Origin: Bradyrhizobium paxllaeri
GTDB taxonomy: Bacteria > Pseudomonadota > Alphaproteobacteria > Rhizobiales > Xanthobacteraceae
Assembly (NCBI RefSeq): GCF_001693515.2
Contig: NZ_CP042968.1
Coordinates: forward strand, 4,092,001-4,156,000
Length of the DNA: 64,000 nucleotides
Direction: 5' to 3'
Both the position numbers and the translations under genes were made by a program. The number at the start of each line of letters is the position of its first letter. The stretch's first letter is position 1. Below are positions 9,484 through 17,849 of this stretch, piece by piece. The notes under the pieces are model-generated. The model was not told the origin of the DNA and made no database searches. It saw nothing but the letters and a program-made list of their open reading frames with translations.

Positions 9484-10380
9484 CTAGCCGGATGCCATGG
9501 CCGAGACCGCCCGCGCGACCGAAGCCCAAACGGCGTTTTGCTGCGCGGCAGGAACGGTGGCGCCAGTCAGATAGCCCGTGATCACGATGGGGGCCTTGCC
9601 GTGAGGCCAGATCACGGCGACGTCATTATTTGTGCCTCGCGCACCAGTGCCGGTCTTGTCGCCGACGCGCCAGTCTTTCGGAAGGCCTGCACGCAGTCTG
9701 GTGTCGCCGGTCTTGTTGGCGACCAGCCATGCCGTCAGTTGCTCGCGCGATGGCGCCGACAGCGCCGTGGTTCCAACGACGAGGGCCTGCAAACTGGAAG
9801 CCATCGCATTCGGTGTCGTGGTATCGCGGGGATCGTCGGGCAAAGCCTCGTTGAGCGAGGGCTCGTTACGGTCCAGCCGCGTGACCTGGTCGCCGAGACT
9901 CCGGGCGAAGGCCGTCAGCCCCGGAGGTCCGCCGAGAGCAGCGAGCAGCAGGTTGCCGGCCGTGTTATCGCTCAGCGTCACCGCCGCCTCGCAAATTTCG
10001 GCGAGCGTCATGCCGTCGCCGCCCACGTGCTTTTCGGTTACGGGCGAGTACGTGACGAGCGCGGATGCTTCGAAGGTGATGCGCCGCGTCAACTGTTCCT
10101 TGCCGGCGTCCACCCGCGCCAGGATCGCGGCGGCCGCCAGCGCCTTGAAGGTGCTGCACATCGGAAAGCGCTCGTCGCCTCGATGGACATGACGAGCGCC
10201 CGTTGCCGTGTCCAGGACACACACACCGAGCCGGCCGCCGCTCTCGCGCTCCAGACGTTTGATCTCGTCGATCAGTCGTTGATTGAGTGTCGATGCGCTC
10301 ACTGCTTTCAGCCGGCCGCTCAAGGCAGTCGCTACCAGCGCTGCGCCGCATCCAAGCTGGAACTGTCTTCTCGTGATCAC
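9484..10380 (-). CDS. Class A beta-lactamase with Tat-type signal
   Basis: A 298-residue serine beta-lactamase. All class A motifs are present: STFK at 76-79 (Ser70-Lys73 in standard numbering), SDN at 137-139, the omega-loop EPSLN at 173-177 with the general-base Glu, and KTG at 242-244. The N-terminus MITRRQFQL followed by a hydrophobic stretch to AVSA is a twin-arginine export signal. A Cys precedes the active Ser (MCSTFK), as in GES/KPC-type enzymes, but the partner after KTGT is Gly rather than Cys, so their disulfide is absent. The start is GTG with GGAGGA six bases upstream. It is divergent from an AmpR-type gene, so probably inducible by beta-lactams. Confidence 0.95.
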   Translation of the reverse strand: MITRRQFQLGCGAALVATALSGRLKAVSASTLNQRLIDEIKRLERESGGRLGVCVLDTATGARHVHRGDERFPMCSTFKALAAAAILARVDAGKEQLTRRITFEASALVTYSPVTEKHVGGDGMTLAEICEAAVTLSDNTAGNLLLAALGGPPGLTAFARSLGDQVTRLDRNEPSLNEALPDDPRDTTTPNAMASSLQALVVGTTALSAPSREQLTAWLVANKTGDTRLRAGLPKDWRVGDKTGTGARGTNNDVAVIWPHGKAPIVITGYLTGATVPAAQQNAVWASVARAVSAMASG

Positions 10381-10392
10381 AATGAATCCTCC

Positions 10393-10453
10393 GTTCTGCG
10401 GGCGGGAAGGTGCCGACAGGCCGCAATCTTGACAAACGATCAGTTCTGCGGGC
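10393..10453. promoter_or_regulatory. Direct repeat in the bla/ampR intergenic region
   Basis: The 11-mer GTTCTGCGGGC occurs at 10393-10403 and again at 10443-10453, exactly 50 bp apart, in the 100-bp gap between the divergent beta-lactamase and ampR genes. The spacing is close to five helical turns, which would suit a LysR-type regulator binding to one face of the DNA. It does not match a published AmpR site that I can recall, so its role is inference. Confidence 0.4.
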
Positions 10454-10480
10454 AGGCATAAGAAAAACTAGGGACAAGCA

Positions 10481-11407
10481 ATGCGTCGCCGGACGAAGCT
10501 TTCGCACCTTCCGCTCAATGCGCTGCGGGCTTTTGAGGCGACAGCGCGCCACCTCAGTTTCACCCGTGCCGGGCTGGAACTTCGGGTCACTCAGGCGGCC
10601 GTCAGCCAGCACGTGAAGGTGCTGGAGGACCGGCTTGGCGTGCAGTTGTTTCGCCGATTACCGCGCGGCGTTGCGCTCACCGATGAAGGGCAGTTGCTGC
10701 TGCCGAGCATTGTCGAGGCCTTCGGCCGGCTCACCGAAACGCTCAATCGTTTTGAAGATGGCCACTACCAGGATGTCATCGCGGTCGGCGTCGTCGGCAC
10801 GTTTGCTTCGGGATGGCTGCTGCCGCGGCTCGATGCCTTCAGGAAGGCCTATCCGCGGATCGATCTGCGCCTGTTCACCAATAACAATCGCATCGACATC
10901 GCGGGTGAGGGCCTCGATTACGCGATCAGGTTTGGCGACGGCCTTTGGCACGGTACCGATGCGACCCGTTTGATGGGCGCGCCATTTACCCCGCTCTGCG
11001 CGCCGTCGCTGGCGCGCAGGCTGAGCCGGCCGGCCGATCTCAAGCGCGAGGTGCTGCTGCGTTCCTATCGGCAGGAGGAATGGCCACGGTGGTTTGCCGC
11101 GGCGGGACTGCAGAGCCCGGTCCTCAAGGGAATGGTGTTCGATTCATCGATCACGATCGCCAGCGCAGCTGCGCGTGGGTTCGGCGTTGCGCTGCTGCCG
11201 CCGGCGTTGTTTCAGGACGAGATCCGTCGACGGCGGCTGGTACGCCCCTTTCAAATCGAAGTGGCACTAGGCGACTACTGGATTACGTCGCTGCACTCCC
11301 GGCAACCGACACAAGCGATGCTCGCATTCAAGAACTGGCTGCTTGAAACGATCGCAGCAAAAAACAGCAGCCCCCGCCAAGCGTACCGAGACCTGGCTAC
11401 CGCCTGA
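10481..11407 (+). CDS. ampR: LysR-type regulator, AmpR subgroup
   Basis: A 308-residue LysR regulator. The winged helix-turn-helix is at about residues 8-66 (PLNALRAFEATARHLSFTRA, VSQHVKVLE), followed by a periplasmic-binding-like effector domain. Residue patterns typical of AmpR are clear: VGVVGTFASGWLLP, NNNRIDIAGEGLDYAIRFG, LLRSYRQEEWPRWFAAAG and MVFDSSITIASAA closely follow enterobacterial AmpR. AmpR senses murein precursors and muropeptides and switches the adjacent beta-lactamase gene on. The divergent layout supports this. The 3' end overlaps the convergent MFS gene by 11 bp. Confidence 0.93.
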   Translation: MRRRTKLSHLPLNALRAFEATARHLSFTRAGLELRVTQAAVSQHVKVLEDRLGVQLFRRLPRGVALTDEGQLLLPSIVEAFGRLTETLNRFEDGHYQDVIAVGVVGTFASGWLLPRLDAFRKAYPRIDLRLFTNNNRIDIAGEGLDYAIRFGDGLWHGTDATRLMGAPFTPLCAPSLARRLSRPADLKREVLLRSYRQEEWPRWFAAAGLQSPVLKGMVFDSSITIASAAARGFGVALLPPALFQDEIRRRRLVRPFQIEVALGDYWITSLHSRQPTQAMLAFKNWLLETIAAKNSSPRQAYRDLATA

Positions 11408-12686
11408 GCGCCGGGACGACCAGGAACGGAATCATCCCCAGCACCACCGCGACCAGCGCAAACGCGATCACGGGATTATAGCTGTGGGTCCAGTCGTGGA
11501 TCAAACCGCCGCCCCATGCGCCGAGGCCCGAGCCAAGGCCGCTGCCGATCGAGATCGTGCCGTAGATGGTGCCGACGCGCTCGCCGCGAAAGATCTTCAT
11601 CGCGGTCGCCGTGATCAGCGGTCCGCGCGAGCCGATCATGCTGCCGAAGGTCACGACGAAGGCGCCGAGCAGCCAGAAGTTCGGATAGTACTGCAACAGC
11701 CAGAGCAGGATGATGCCTAGAATCGAGATGGCGTAGCTGAGCAAGACCGACGGCCGTCGCCCGATCATCGCATCGAGCTGGGTCACGCCCAGCATGCCGA
11801 ACAGCAGCACGACGCCGGAAAAGCCCCAGGCGGTCGCGGCCTGTAGCGGCGGGAAGCCGGCATCGATCAGATAGGCGACGATCTGCGCCGAGATCGCGTA
11901 CATGCCGACGGCGGTGAAGAAGAAGGTCGAGAACAGCGCCCAGAATGCGTGGTGGCGCATGGCGCTCGCGAGCGTCCAGCCATCGTCAACGAAATCGGGA
12001 TCGGCTTTTTTGGTGACGTGCGGTGAGCCCGTGGCGAACAGCCGCCATGGCAACAGCAGCAATGGCACCAGCAGGCACAGCGTGAAGATGCCGAAAATCT
12101 GGTGGGCGCCGCGCCAGCCGACGTAATCGATCAGGATCTGCGACGCCGGCAGCAGCACCAGAACGCCGGCGCCGGTTGCGGAATAGACGATCGCCATCGC
12201 GGTGGGCAGCCGCGGGCCGAACCAGCGGCCGAGCAGGATCGAGTTCGGCACGTTGCCGATGAAGGCGATGCCGATCCCGACGGCCAGCCCGGTGCTCAAC
12301 TGCAATTGCCACAGTGCCTGCGCGTGGGAGGCCCCCAGAAACGCGCCGCCGAGCAGCAGCAGCCCCAGTGAATAGACGGTGCGCGGGCCGTAGCGATCGA
12401 ACAGCCGGCCGACCACCGGGGCCATCAGCCCGCCCGCCAGCCAGGTCAGCGAATAGACCGAAACCACTTCGGCGCGGTCCCAGCCGAAATTCTCCGCGAT
12501 CGGTTTCAGGAATACCGTAAAGCTCTCGCCGAGGCCGCGGCCGAGCAGCGCCAGCGTAAAGCACAGCGCCAGCACGTTGAGCGCAACCCGCTCCGGCTTG
12601 AGCGGCTTGGTTGACGCGTCGTGCTCTGGCGTCTTGCGATCCATGGATGCAGGGAGCGCGTTTCCGCAGTTCCCCGCAAGCGTCAA
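11397..12686 (-). CDS. MFS transporter
   Basis: A 429-residue major facilitator with about 12 hydrophobic segments. After the second helix the motif GRLFDRYGPRT matches the MFS loop 2-3 signature, with a related DAMIGRRP in the second half. The overall pattern resembles the monocarboxylate/oxalate-formate antiporter-like branch, but the substrate cannot be told. An alternative start is the Met at residue 15 (12644). It sits 27 bp after tyrS on the same strand and could be co-transcribed with it. No clear functional link to the neighbouring ampR is visible. Confidence 0.85.
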   Translation of the reverse strand: MTLAGNCGNALPASMDRKTPEHDASTKPLKPERVALNVLALCFTLALLGRGLGESFTVFLKPIAENFGWDRAEVVSVYSLTWLAGGLMAPVVGRLFDRYGPRTVYSLGLLLLGGAFLGASHAQALWQLQLSTGLAVGIGIAFIGNVPNSILLGRWFGPRLPTAMAIVYSATGAGVLVLLPASQILIDYVGWRGAHQIFGIFTLCLLVPLLLLPWRLFATGSPHVTKKADPDFVDDGWTLASAMRHHAFWALFSTFFFTAVGMYAISAQIVAYLIDAGFPPLQAATAWGFSGVVLLFGMLGVTQLDAMIGRRPSVLLSYAISILGIILLWLLQYYPNFWLLGAFVVTFGSMIGSRGPLITATAMKIFRGERVGTIYGTISIGSGLGSGLGAWGGGLIHDWTHSYNPVIAFALVAVVLGMIPFLVVPALRR

Positions 12687-12713
12687 AAAGCGAATGCGCC
12701 CATGCAGGCAGGA

Positions 12714-13967
12714 TCAGGCCGGCTTCAGCAGGACGTGCTTTTTCTTCCCCATGGAAAGTTTGATGACACCTTCCGGCGTCAGGTTGGACGCCGTCAGCAC
12801 CATCTTCTCGTCGGTCACGGCGGTATCGTTGACGCGCAAGCCGCCGCCCTTGATCTGGCGCCGTGCTTCGCCGTTCGAGGCCACGAGGCCCGCCTTCACG
12901 AACAGTCCCACCACGCCCGCGCCAGCCTCGAGTTCGCCGCGCGAAACTTCGACGGTGGGCAGGTTCTCCGCGATCGCACCTTGCTCGAAGGTCTGGCGCG
13001 CGGTTTCGGCGGCGGTGTCGGCGGCCTCGCGGCCGTGCAGCAGCGCGGTCGCCTCCGTCGCCAGCACCTTCTTGGCTTCGTTGATCTCGCCGCCTTGCAG
13101 CGCCGCCAGCTTTGCGATCTCGCTCATCGGCAGGGTCGTGAACAACTTTAGAAACTTGACGACGTCGGCGTCCTCGGCGTTGCGCCAGTATTGCCAGAAA
13201 TCGTAAGGCGAGAACTGGTCGGCATTGAGCCACACCGCGCCCTGCGCGGTCTTGCCCATCTTGGCGCCCGAGGCCGTCGTCAGCAGCGGCGTGGTCAGCG
13301 CGAACAATTGCTCCGTGCCCATGCGGCGGCCGAGATCGACGCCGTTGACGATGTTGCCCCATTGGTCGGAGCCGCCCATCTGCAGGCGGCAGCCGGTGCG
13401 CCGCGCCAGCTCGACGAAGTCGTAGGCCTGGCAGACCATGTAGTTGAATTCGATGAAGCTCATCTCCTGCTCGCGCTCGAGCCGGAGCCGCACCGAGTCC
13501 ATCGTCAGCATGCGGTTGACGGAGAAATGCCGGCCGATGTCGCGCAGCATCTCGATCCAGTTCAGCTTGGTCAGCCACTCCGCGTTATCCAGCATGATCG
13601 CGTCGCTGGCGCCGTTGCCGTAACGCAATACCTTGGAGAACACGCCGCGGATCGAGGCCTTGTTGGACTCGATTTCCGCAATCGAGCGGATGGCGCGCGA
13701 TTCATCCTTGCCGGAGGGGTCACCGACCATGGTGGTGCCACCGCCCATCAGGGTGATCGGCTTGTTGCCGCTCTGCTGCAGCCAGTACAGCATCATCATG
13801 GTCAGGTAGTTGCCGATATGGAGCGAGGGCGCCGTGCAGTCGTAGCCGACATAGGCGATCGCCTGGCCCTTCGCCGCCAGCGCGTCGAGGCCCTCGAAAT
13901 CGGAGCACTGGTGGATGAAGCCGCGCTCCTGTAAAATGTTCAGGAAATCTGATTTAAATGCGGTCAT
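12714..13967 (-). CDS. tyrS: Tyrosyl-tRNA synthetase
   Basis: Charges tRNA-Tyr with tyrosine. It is 417 residues, the normal bacterial length. The class I signatures are present: HIGN at 50-53 (HIGH motif) and KMGKT at 236-240 (KMSKS motif), with the Tyr-binding GSDQWGN at 199-205. A C-terminal S4 RNA-binding domain spans about 345-410 ([27 protein letters not shown]). The upstream 177 bp shared with divergent anmK is AT-rich and probably holds both promoters. No T-box leader is seen, as expected for this group. Confidence 0.97.
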   Translation of the reverse strand: MTAFKSDFLNILQERGFIHQCSDFEGLDALAAKGQAIAYVGYDCTAPSLHIGNYLTMMMLYWLQQSGNKPITLMGGGTTMVGDPSGKDESRAIRSIAEIESNKASIRGVFSKVLRYGNGASDAIMLDNAEWLTKLNWIEMLRDIGRHFSVNRMLTMDSVRLRLEREQEMSFIEFNYMVCQAYDFVELARRTGCRLQMGGSDQWGNIVNGVDLGRRMGTEQLFALTTPLLTTASGAKMGKTAQGAVWLNADQFSPYDFWQYWRNAEDADVVKFLKLFTTLPMSEIAKLAALQGGEINEAKKVLATEATALLHGREAADTAAETARQTFEQGAIAENLPTVEVSRGELEAGAGVVGLFVKAGLVASNGEARRQIKGGGLRVNDTAVTDEKMVLTASNLTPEGVIKLSMGKKKHVLLKPA

Positions 13968-14144
13968 TGGCGGGCGCTTTGATCATTCTATTTTCACTGT
14001 AATTGTAACTGCTTTGCGGAACCATCGCGGAACAGGCTGCCGCAGGGCCAGGCGCTGTGGCATTATAAGATGTGCGTGTTTGGCACAAGCTGATCGTCGT
14101 CGGCGGGACGTATCGAGCAGGGCGTTTCAAAGGCACAATCTGCT

Positions 14145-15245
14145 ATGATGTTGACGGCATTGGGTTTGATGAGCGGCACCTCGCTTGACGGGGTCGATGT
14201 CGCTTTGATCGAAACCGACGGCCGCCGGGTGAATGCGCTCGGACCGTCCGGATACCGGCCCTATACGGATACGGAGCGCGGCCTGCTGCGCCAGGCGCTG
14301 TACGAGGCCGCCGACCTGCCGGATCGCACGGCCCGGCCCGGCTGCCTGCGCGAGGCCGAACGGGTCGTTACCGCGGCCCATGCCGAGGCGGTGGCCGCCT
14401 TTACCGCCCAACACCGGATGCGCTTCGACGACATCGACATTGTCGGCTTCCACGGCCAGACCGTGCTGCACCGGCCCGACAAAAGGCTGACGGTCCAGAT
14501 CGGCGACGCGCTGATGCTGGCCAAGGCGATCCACATTCCAGTCATGTACGATTTCCGCGCAGCCGACGTCGAAGCCGGCGGCCAGGGCGCCCCTTTTGTG
14601 CCGGTCTATCACCGCGCGCTGGCCCAATCGCTGGAGCGGGAGGGGCCGACCGTCGTGGTCAACATCGGCGGGGTCGCCAACATCACCTATATCGACGGCG
14701 ATACGCTGATCGCCTGCGATACCGGCCCGGGCAACGCGCTGCTCGACGACCACATGCTCCGCCGCATGAACCAGCGCTTCGATACCGAGGGCCGTACCGC
14801 AGCGCTCGGCAAGGTCGATGCGGCCTGGATCAATCGCGCGCTGGCGATGCCGTTCTTTGCGCTGCCGCCGCCGAAATCGCTCGATCGGAACGATTTCGCC
14901 GGGCTGAAGCTCGGCGATATGCCGCCCGAGGACGGTGCGGCGACGCTGACCGCGTTTACGGTGGCTGCGATCGCCCGGGTGGTGCCGCTGCTGCCGAAGG
15001 AGCCCAGGAGCTGGATCGTGGCCGGCGGCGGCGCCCGCAACCTGACCATGCTGCGGATGCTGCGCGAATGCCTGGCGCCGGCACAGGTCCAGGCGGCGGA
15101 TACGCTGGGCTGGGCTTCCGACGCCATCGAGGCGCAGGCGTTTGGATTCCTGGCAGCGCGGGGCCTGAAAGGCCTGCCGCTGAGCTACCCCGCCACCACA
15201 GGGGTGCCGATCCCGATGACCGGCGGCATCATCGCGCGACCGTGA
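14145..15245 (+). CDS. anmK: Anhydro-N-acetylmuramic acid kinase
   Basis: Phosphorylates 1,6-anhydroMurNAc while opening its anhydro ring, feeding recovered cell-wall sugar back to MurNAc-6-P. It is 366 residues and starts with the family signature GLMSGTSLDGVD at 7-18; the nucleotide-binding GGVANIT, CDTGPGNALLDD and AGGGARN motifs are also intact. tyrS and anmK are divergent neighbours in many alphaproteobacteria. Two in-frame ATGs lie at 14145 and 14148, with AAAGG about ten bases upstream. Murein recycling links it loosely to the nearby ampR/bla pair. Confidence 0.96.
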   Translation: MMLTALGLMSGTSLDGVDVALIETDGRRVNALGPSGYRPYTDTERGLLRQALYEAADLPDRTARPGCLREAERVVTAAHAEAVAAFTAQHRMRFDDIDIVGFHGQTVLHRPDKRLTVQIGDALMLAKAIHIPVMYDFRAADVEAGGQGAPFVPVYHRALAQSLEREGPTVVVNIGGVANITYIDGDTLIACDTGPGNALLDDHMLRRMNQRFDTEGRTAALGKVDAAWINRALAMPFFALPPPKSLDRNDFAGLKLGDMPPEDGAATLTAFTVAAIARVVPLLPKEPRSWIVAGGGARNLTMLRMLRECLAPAQVQAADTLGWASDAIEAQAFGFLAARGLKGLPLSYPATTGVPIPMTGGIIARP

Positions 15246-15263
15246 CGCGGTTCAAGATATGTT

Positions 15264-15323
15264 GATGCAATTGCATCGACCTTGACGACTGCATGCATAC
15301 GCATCTAATTTGGATGCAGATGC
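15264..15323. promoter_or_regulatory. Cluster of GATGC/GCATC palindromes upstream of the GST gene
   Basis: Within 60 bp there are GATGCAATTGCATC (a perfect 14-bp palindrome, 15264-15277), TGCATGCA at 15290-15297, and GCATC (15301-15305) facing GATGC (15313-15317 and 15319-15323). The cluster fills the gap between anmK and the GST start and looks like a multi-site operator for a dimeric repressor. No regulator gene is adjacent. Confidence 0.45.
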
Positions 15324-15363
15324 ATGGAGCGAGGGCGGCCAGCCTTCGCCTTGGGAGGTCGTC

Positions 15364-16044
15364 ATGGCGCAAAAGCTCACTTTGATCAGCCACAAGCTTT
15401 GCCCCTACGTGCAGCGCGCCGTGATCGCGCTGAACGAAAAGGGCGTTCCGTTCGAGCGGGTCGACATCGATCTCGCCAACAAGCCGGACTGGTTCTTGAA
15501 GATATCGCCGCTCGGCAAGGTGCCGGTGCTATTGGTGACCGGCGACGACGGCAACGAGGCCGCGCTGTTCGAGAGCAACGTGATTTGCGAATACATCGAG
15601 GAGACGCAAGCTGGCGCAAAGCTGCATCCGCACAATGCGCTGCAACGCGCGCAGCATCGGGCCTGGATGGAATTTGGATCCACCATTCTGAGCGAGCTAT
15701 GGGGTCTGGAGACGACAGACGATCCCGCGGTGTTCGAAAGCAAGCGGCAGGCGGTTGCCGCAAAGTTTGCGCGCGCCGAGGAGGCGCTAGGCAAGGGCCC
15801 GTTCTTCGCCGGCGAACATTTCAGCCTGGTGGACGCAGTGTTCGCGCCGATCTTCCGCTACTTCGATGTGTTCGATCAGTTGATCGATCTCTCGGTCTTT
15901 GCCGATACGCCGAAGGTCCGTGCATGGCGAGAGGAATTGGCAAAGCGGCCGAGCGTACGCACGGCGGTGGGAGCCGACTATCCGCAGCTGCTGCACGCGT
16001 TCCTGGTTCGCCATGACGCGCATATGCTGAAGCTGGCGGCGTAG
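15364..16044 (+). CDS. Glutathione S-transferase family protein
   Basis: A 226-residue protein with an N-terminal thioredoxin-like domain (LTLISHKLCPYVQRA with Cys13, then SPLGKVPVL and ESNVICEYIEE, the glutathione-binding region) and an all-helical C-terminal domain from about residue 90. The CPYVQR motif puts a Cys at the catalytic position, resembling the beta/omega-like or DHAR-like branch rather than Tyr/Ser GSTs. The start at 15364 is preceded by GGGAGG at good spacing; an upstream in-frame ATG at 15310 lies inside the palindrome cluster and is unlikely. Substrate unknown. Confidence 0.9.
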   Translation: MAQKLTLISHKLCPYVQRAVIALNEKGVPFERVDIDLANKPDWFLKISPLGKVPVLLVTGDDGNEAALFESNVICEYIEETQAGAKLHPHNALQRAQHRAWMEFGSTILSELWGLETTDDPAVFESKRQAVAAKFARAEEALGKGPFFAGEHFSLVDAVFAPIFRYFDVFDQLIDLSVFADTPKVRAWREELAKRPSVRTAVGADYPQLLHAFLVRHDAHMLKLAA

Positions 16045-16062
16045 GGTCGCGATATCGCTGTA

Positions 16063-16128
16063 GATCCTATGGGTGGCAGGTGTTCAGGGGGTAAGTTGAG
16101 TTTGCGACCCCCACTCACCCAGAGGATC
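16063..16128 (+). other. Hairpin at the left end of the IS element
   Basis: GATCCTATGGGT (16063-16074) pairs with ACCCAGAGGATC (16117-16128) at 11 of 12 positions, and an inner GGGGGT (16087-16092) pairs with ACCCCC (16107-16112). The structure ends four bases before the transposase ATG, so it could sequester its translation start or belong to the recombination end. Function is inferred. Confidence 0.4.
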
Positions 16129-16132
16129 CACG

Positions 16133-17287
16133 ATGTGCACAGATCACGCTGACACACCCGCCGGCTGCGAGTATGCCACGGTTTACGTTGCTTTCGAACT
16201 GAGCAAGGCGAAATGGCAGCTAGGCATAATGATGCCTGGTGCCGAGAAGGTGAGCCGTTACCGGATTGACGGTGGCGACTTGGCGGCGTTGTCGAGTTTG
16301 CTGGTCAAGGCTCGATCGAAGGCGGCGCAGACGGGGAAGCCGGTTCGTATCCTGTCTTGCTATGAAGCAGGTCTCGACGGTCATTGGCTGCACCGCTGGC
16401 TTGCCGACAACGAGGTGCTCAATTACGAGATCGATGCGTCGAGCATCGAGGTGAACCGGCGGGCACGGCGTGCCAAGACCGATCGGATCGACCTGGCGCA
16501 GTTGATGCGCTCGTTTCTGGCTTACCTGCGTGGCGAACCGCGGGTTTGCAGCATGGTTCGGGTTCCCACGCCTGAGGAGGAGGACCGCAAACGGCGCACG
16601 CGCGAGCGCGAGCGGCTGCTGGAGGAGCGCACCGGGCACAGCAATCGGATCAAGGGGCTGCTGCATGGCCAGGGTATCCGCGATGTCATGCCCCTGAAGC
16701 CGGACTTCTTGTCGGGTCTGGAGGAGATGCGTACCGGCGATGGGCGCGCTCTGCCGCCGCGGCTGAAGGACGAGATCCGTCGCGAGCATGAGCGGCTGGT
16801 CTTGGTGCACAAGCAGATCAAGGCGCTCGAGGCAGCGAATGCGGCCGCGCATCGGGCACCGGCCAAGGACTCGGTAGAGGCGAAGGCGGTTCAGCTTGCC
16901 CAACTCAAGGCGATCGGCCCGCACATCGCCCAGCTTCTCGCCAACGAGGTCTTCTACCGCAACTTCAAGAACCGGCGTCAGGTCGGCAGTTGCTTCGGAC
17001 TGACCGACATGCCCTACGACAGCGGCGCCAGCCGCAGGCAACAGGGCATCAGCAAGGCTGGCAATCGCCGAGCGCGAACGACCGCCATCGAGCTCGCCTG
17101 GCTATGGCTGAGCCATCAGCCCGACAGCGAGCTGAGCCGCTGGTTCCGCGAGCGGGTTGGCAACCTCAAGGGTCGCATCCGCAAGATCGCCATCGTGGCG
17201 CTGGCGCGCAAGCTGATGGTGGCGCTCTGGCGCTATCTGGAAACCGGCCTTGTGCCGAGCGGCGCTGTGATGCGTCCAAGTCTCTAA
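16133..17287 (+). CDS. IS110-family transposase
   Basis: A 384-residue recombinase. The N-terminal RuvC-like DEDD domain shows VAFELSK (Glu22 in place of the usual first Asp), the second acid in YEAG (Glu78), and KTDRID (Asp117, Asp120). The C-terminal transposase_20 domain is at about residues 245-330 and contains the conserved Ser in the SGASRRQQGISKAGN region. The length is typical and the frame is intact, so the element may be active. The family inserts through a programmable structured RNA encoded in the element's non-coding end. Glu in place of the first Asp fits what I recall of a rhizobial subgroup, so I do not read it as inactivation. Confidence 0.93.
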   Translation: MCTDHADTPAGCEYATVYVAFELSKAKWQLGIMMPGAEKVSRYRIDGGDLAALSSLLVKARSKAAQTGKPVRILSCYEAGLDGHWLHRWLADNEVLNYEIDASSIEVNRRARRAKTDRIDLAQLMRSFLAYLRGEPRVCSMVRVPTPEEEDRKRRTRERERLLEERTGHSNRIKGLLHGQGIRDVMPLKPDFLSGLEEMRTGDGRALPPRLKDEIRREHERLVLVHKQIKALEAANAAAHRAPAKDSVEAKAVQLAQLKAIGPHIAQLLANEVFYRNFKNRRQVGSCFGLTDMPYDSGASRRQQGISKAGNRRARTTAIELAWLWLSHQPDSELSRWFRERVGNLKGRIRKIAIVALARKLMVALWRYLETGLVPSGAVMRPSL

Positions 17288-17750
17288 CCAACGCCGGTGT
17301 GCCAATGACGGCCGACGTGATCCAGGACAGACGTGTGACCGAACCCGGGCTTGGGTCTTCGGATTCCGCTTTCGTAGATGGGTCCCGTCTCTTCTGGGCC
17401 TTACCTTCACCCGTGCATGAAAGATCAGGGTCCGGGCCACCACACCCGACCGGATACAAGTTGATGCGGTGTTGGCCGCATACGACGTCACGGCCCAGTC
17501 CAGGACATCACGTCAAGCTGTCAATCGCGCGCCTCGAAACGTCCCGATCCGAAAGCTTCGCACCGGCCTTGCCACCGTCAAGGCCGCTACGCGCCGCCTC
17601 CGGCGGTGGCCTGCGGCCAGCCTTGACCGTGCCGCGTCCGGCGCAGCGGCTATCCATCGGAACGAAACAGCCATCAAGAGCCGTTGCTCTCCACCGAACA
17701 TGCCAAGGCAAAGCCATGCCCTAATGAATCAATCCCCTTGACAACCACTA
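17288..17750 (+). other. Long 3' non-coding end of the IS element, candidate guide-RNA region
   Basis: No convincing gene is present in 460 bp after the transposase stop. The stretch contains short inverted segments such as GACGTGAT near 17315 facing ATCACGTC near 17508, and several GC-rich stems. In IS1111-type elements the bridge/seek RNA is encoded downstream of the transposase, so this is where one would be expected. I cannot define its ends or its loops from reading alone. Confidence 0.35.
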
Positions 17751-17760
17751 CCCCATACAA

Positions 17761-17838
17761 GCCCGGATGGAGCGAAGCGCAATCCGGGAATCTCGCCGCT
17801 GGCTGCGACCCCGGATTTCGCTGAGCTCCATCCGGGCC
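17761..17838. repeat. Palindromic intergenic repeat (GCCCGGATGGAGC family)
   Basis: GCCCGGATGGAGCGAAGCG (from 17761) is repeated in inverse orientation as CGCTGAGCTCCATCCGGGC ending near 17837, with CCGGGAATCTCGC... between the arms. It lies between the IS right end and the convergent hydrolase gene and is of the REP/BIME type common in Bradyrhizobium genomes. Confidence 0.75.
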
Positions 17839-17849
17839 ACAAGGCTACA

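Larger units (their letters stand above)
16063..17757 (+). mobile_element. Insertion sequence of the IS110/IS1111 family
   Basis: A single complete transposase gene is flanked by imperfect inverted repeats. TATGGGTGGCAGGTGTTCAG starts at 16068, and its partner, read on the minus strand from 17757, runs TATGGGGTAGTGGTTGTCAA; most positions match with one or two shifts. Such subterminal repeats point to the IS1111 branch, as does the 460-bp non-coding stretch after the transposase. Exact ends are uncertain by several bases and no target duplication was identified, as usual for this family. The right end abuts a palindromic repeat (17761-17838), a common target of these elements. Confidence 0.65.

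Noticed and set aside
11986..13578. A 530-codon open frame covering parts of tyrS and the MFS gene
   Set aside because: It crosses the boundary of two well-supported genes in a different frame and has no protein-like pattern.
17291..17724. Open frames in the 3' end of the IS element as a second transposon gene
   Set aside because: They lack a ribosome binding site and any IS110 accessory homologue; a structured non-coding end is the more usual arrangement.
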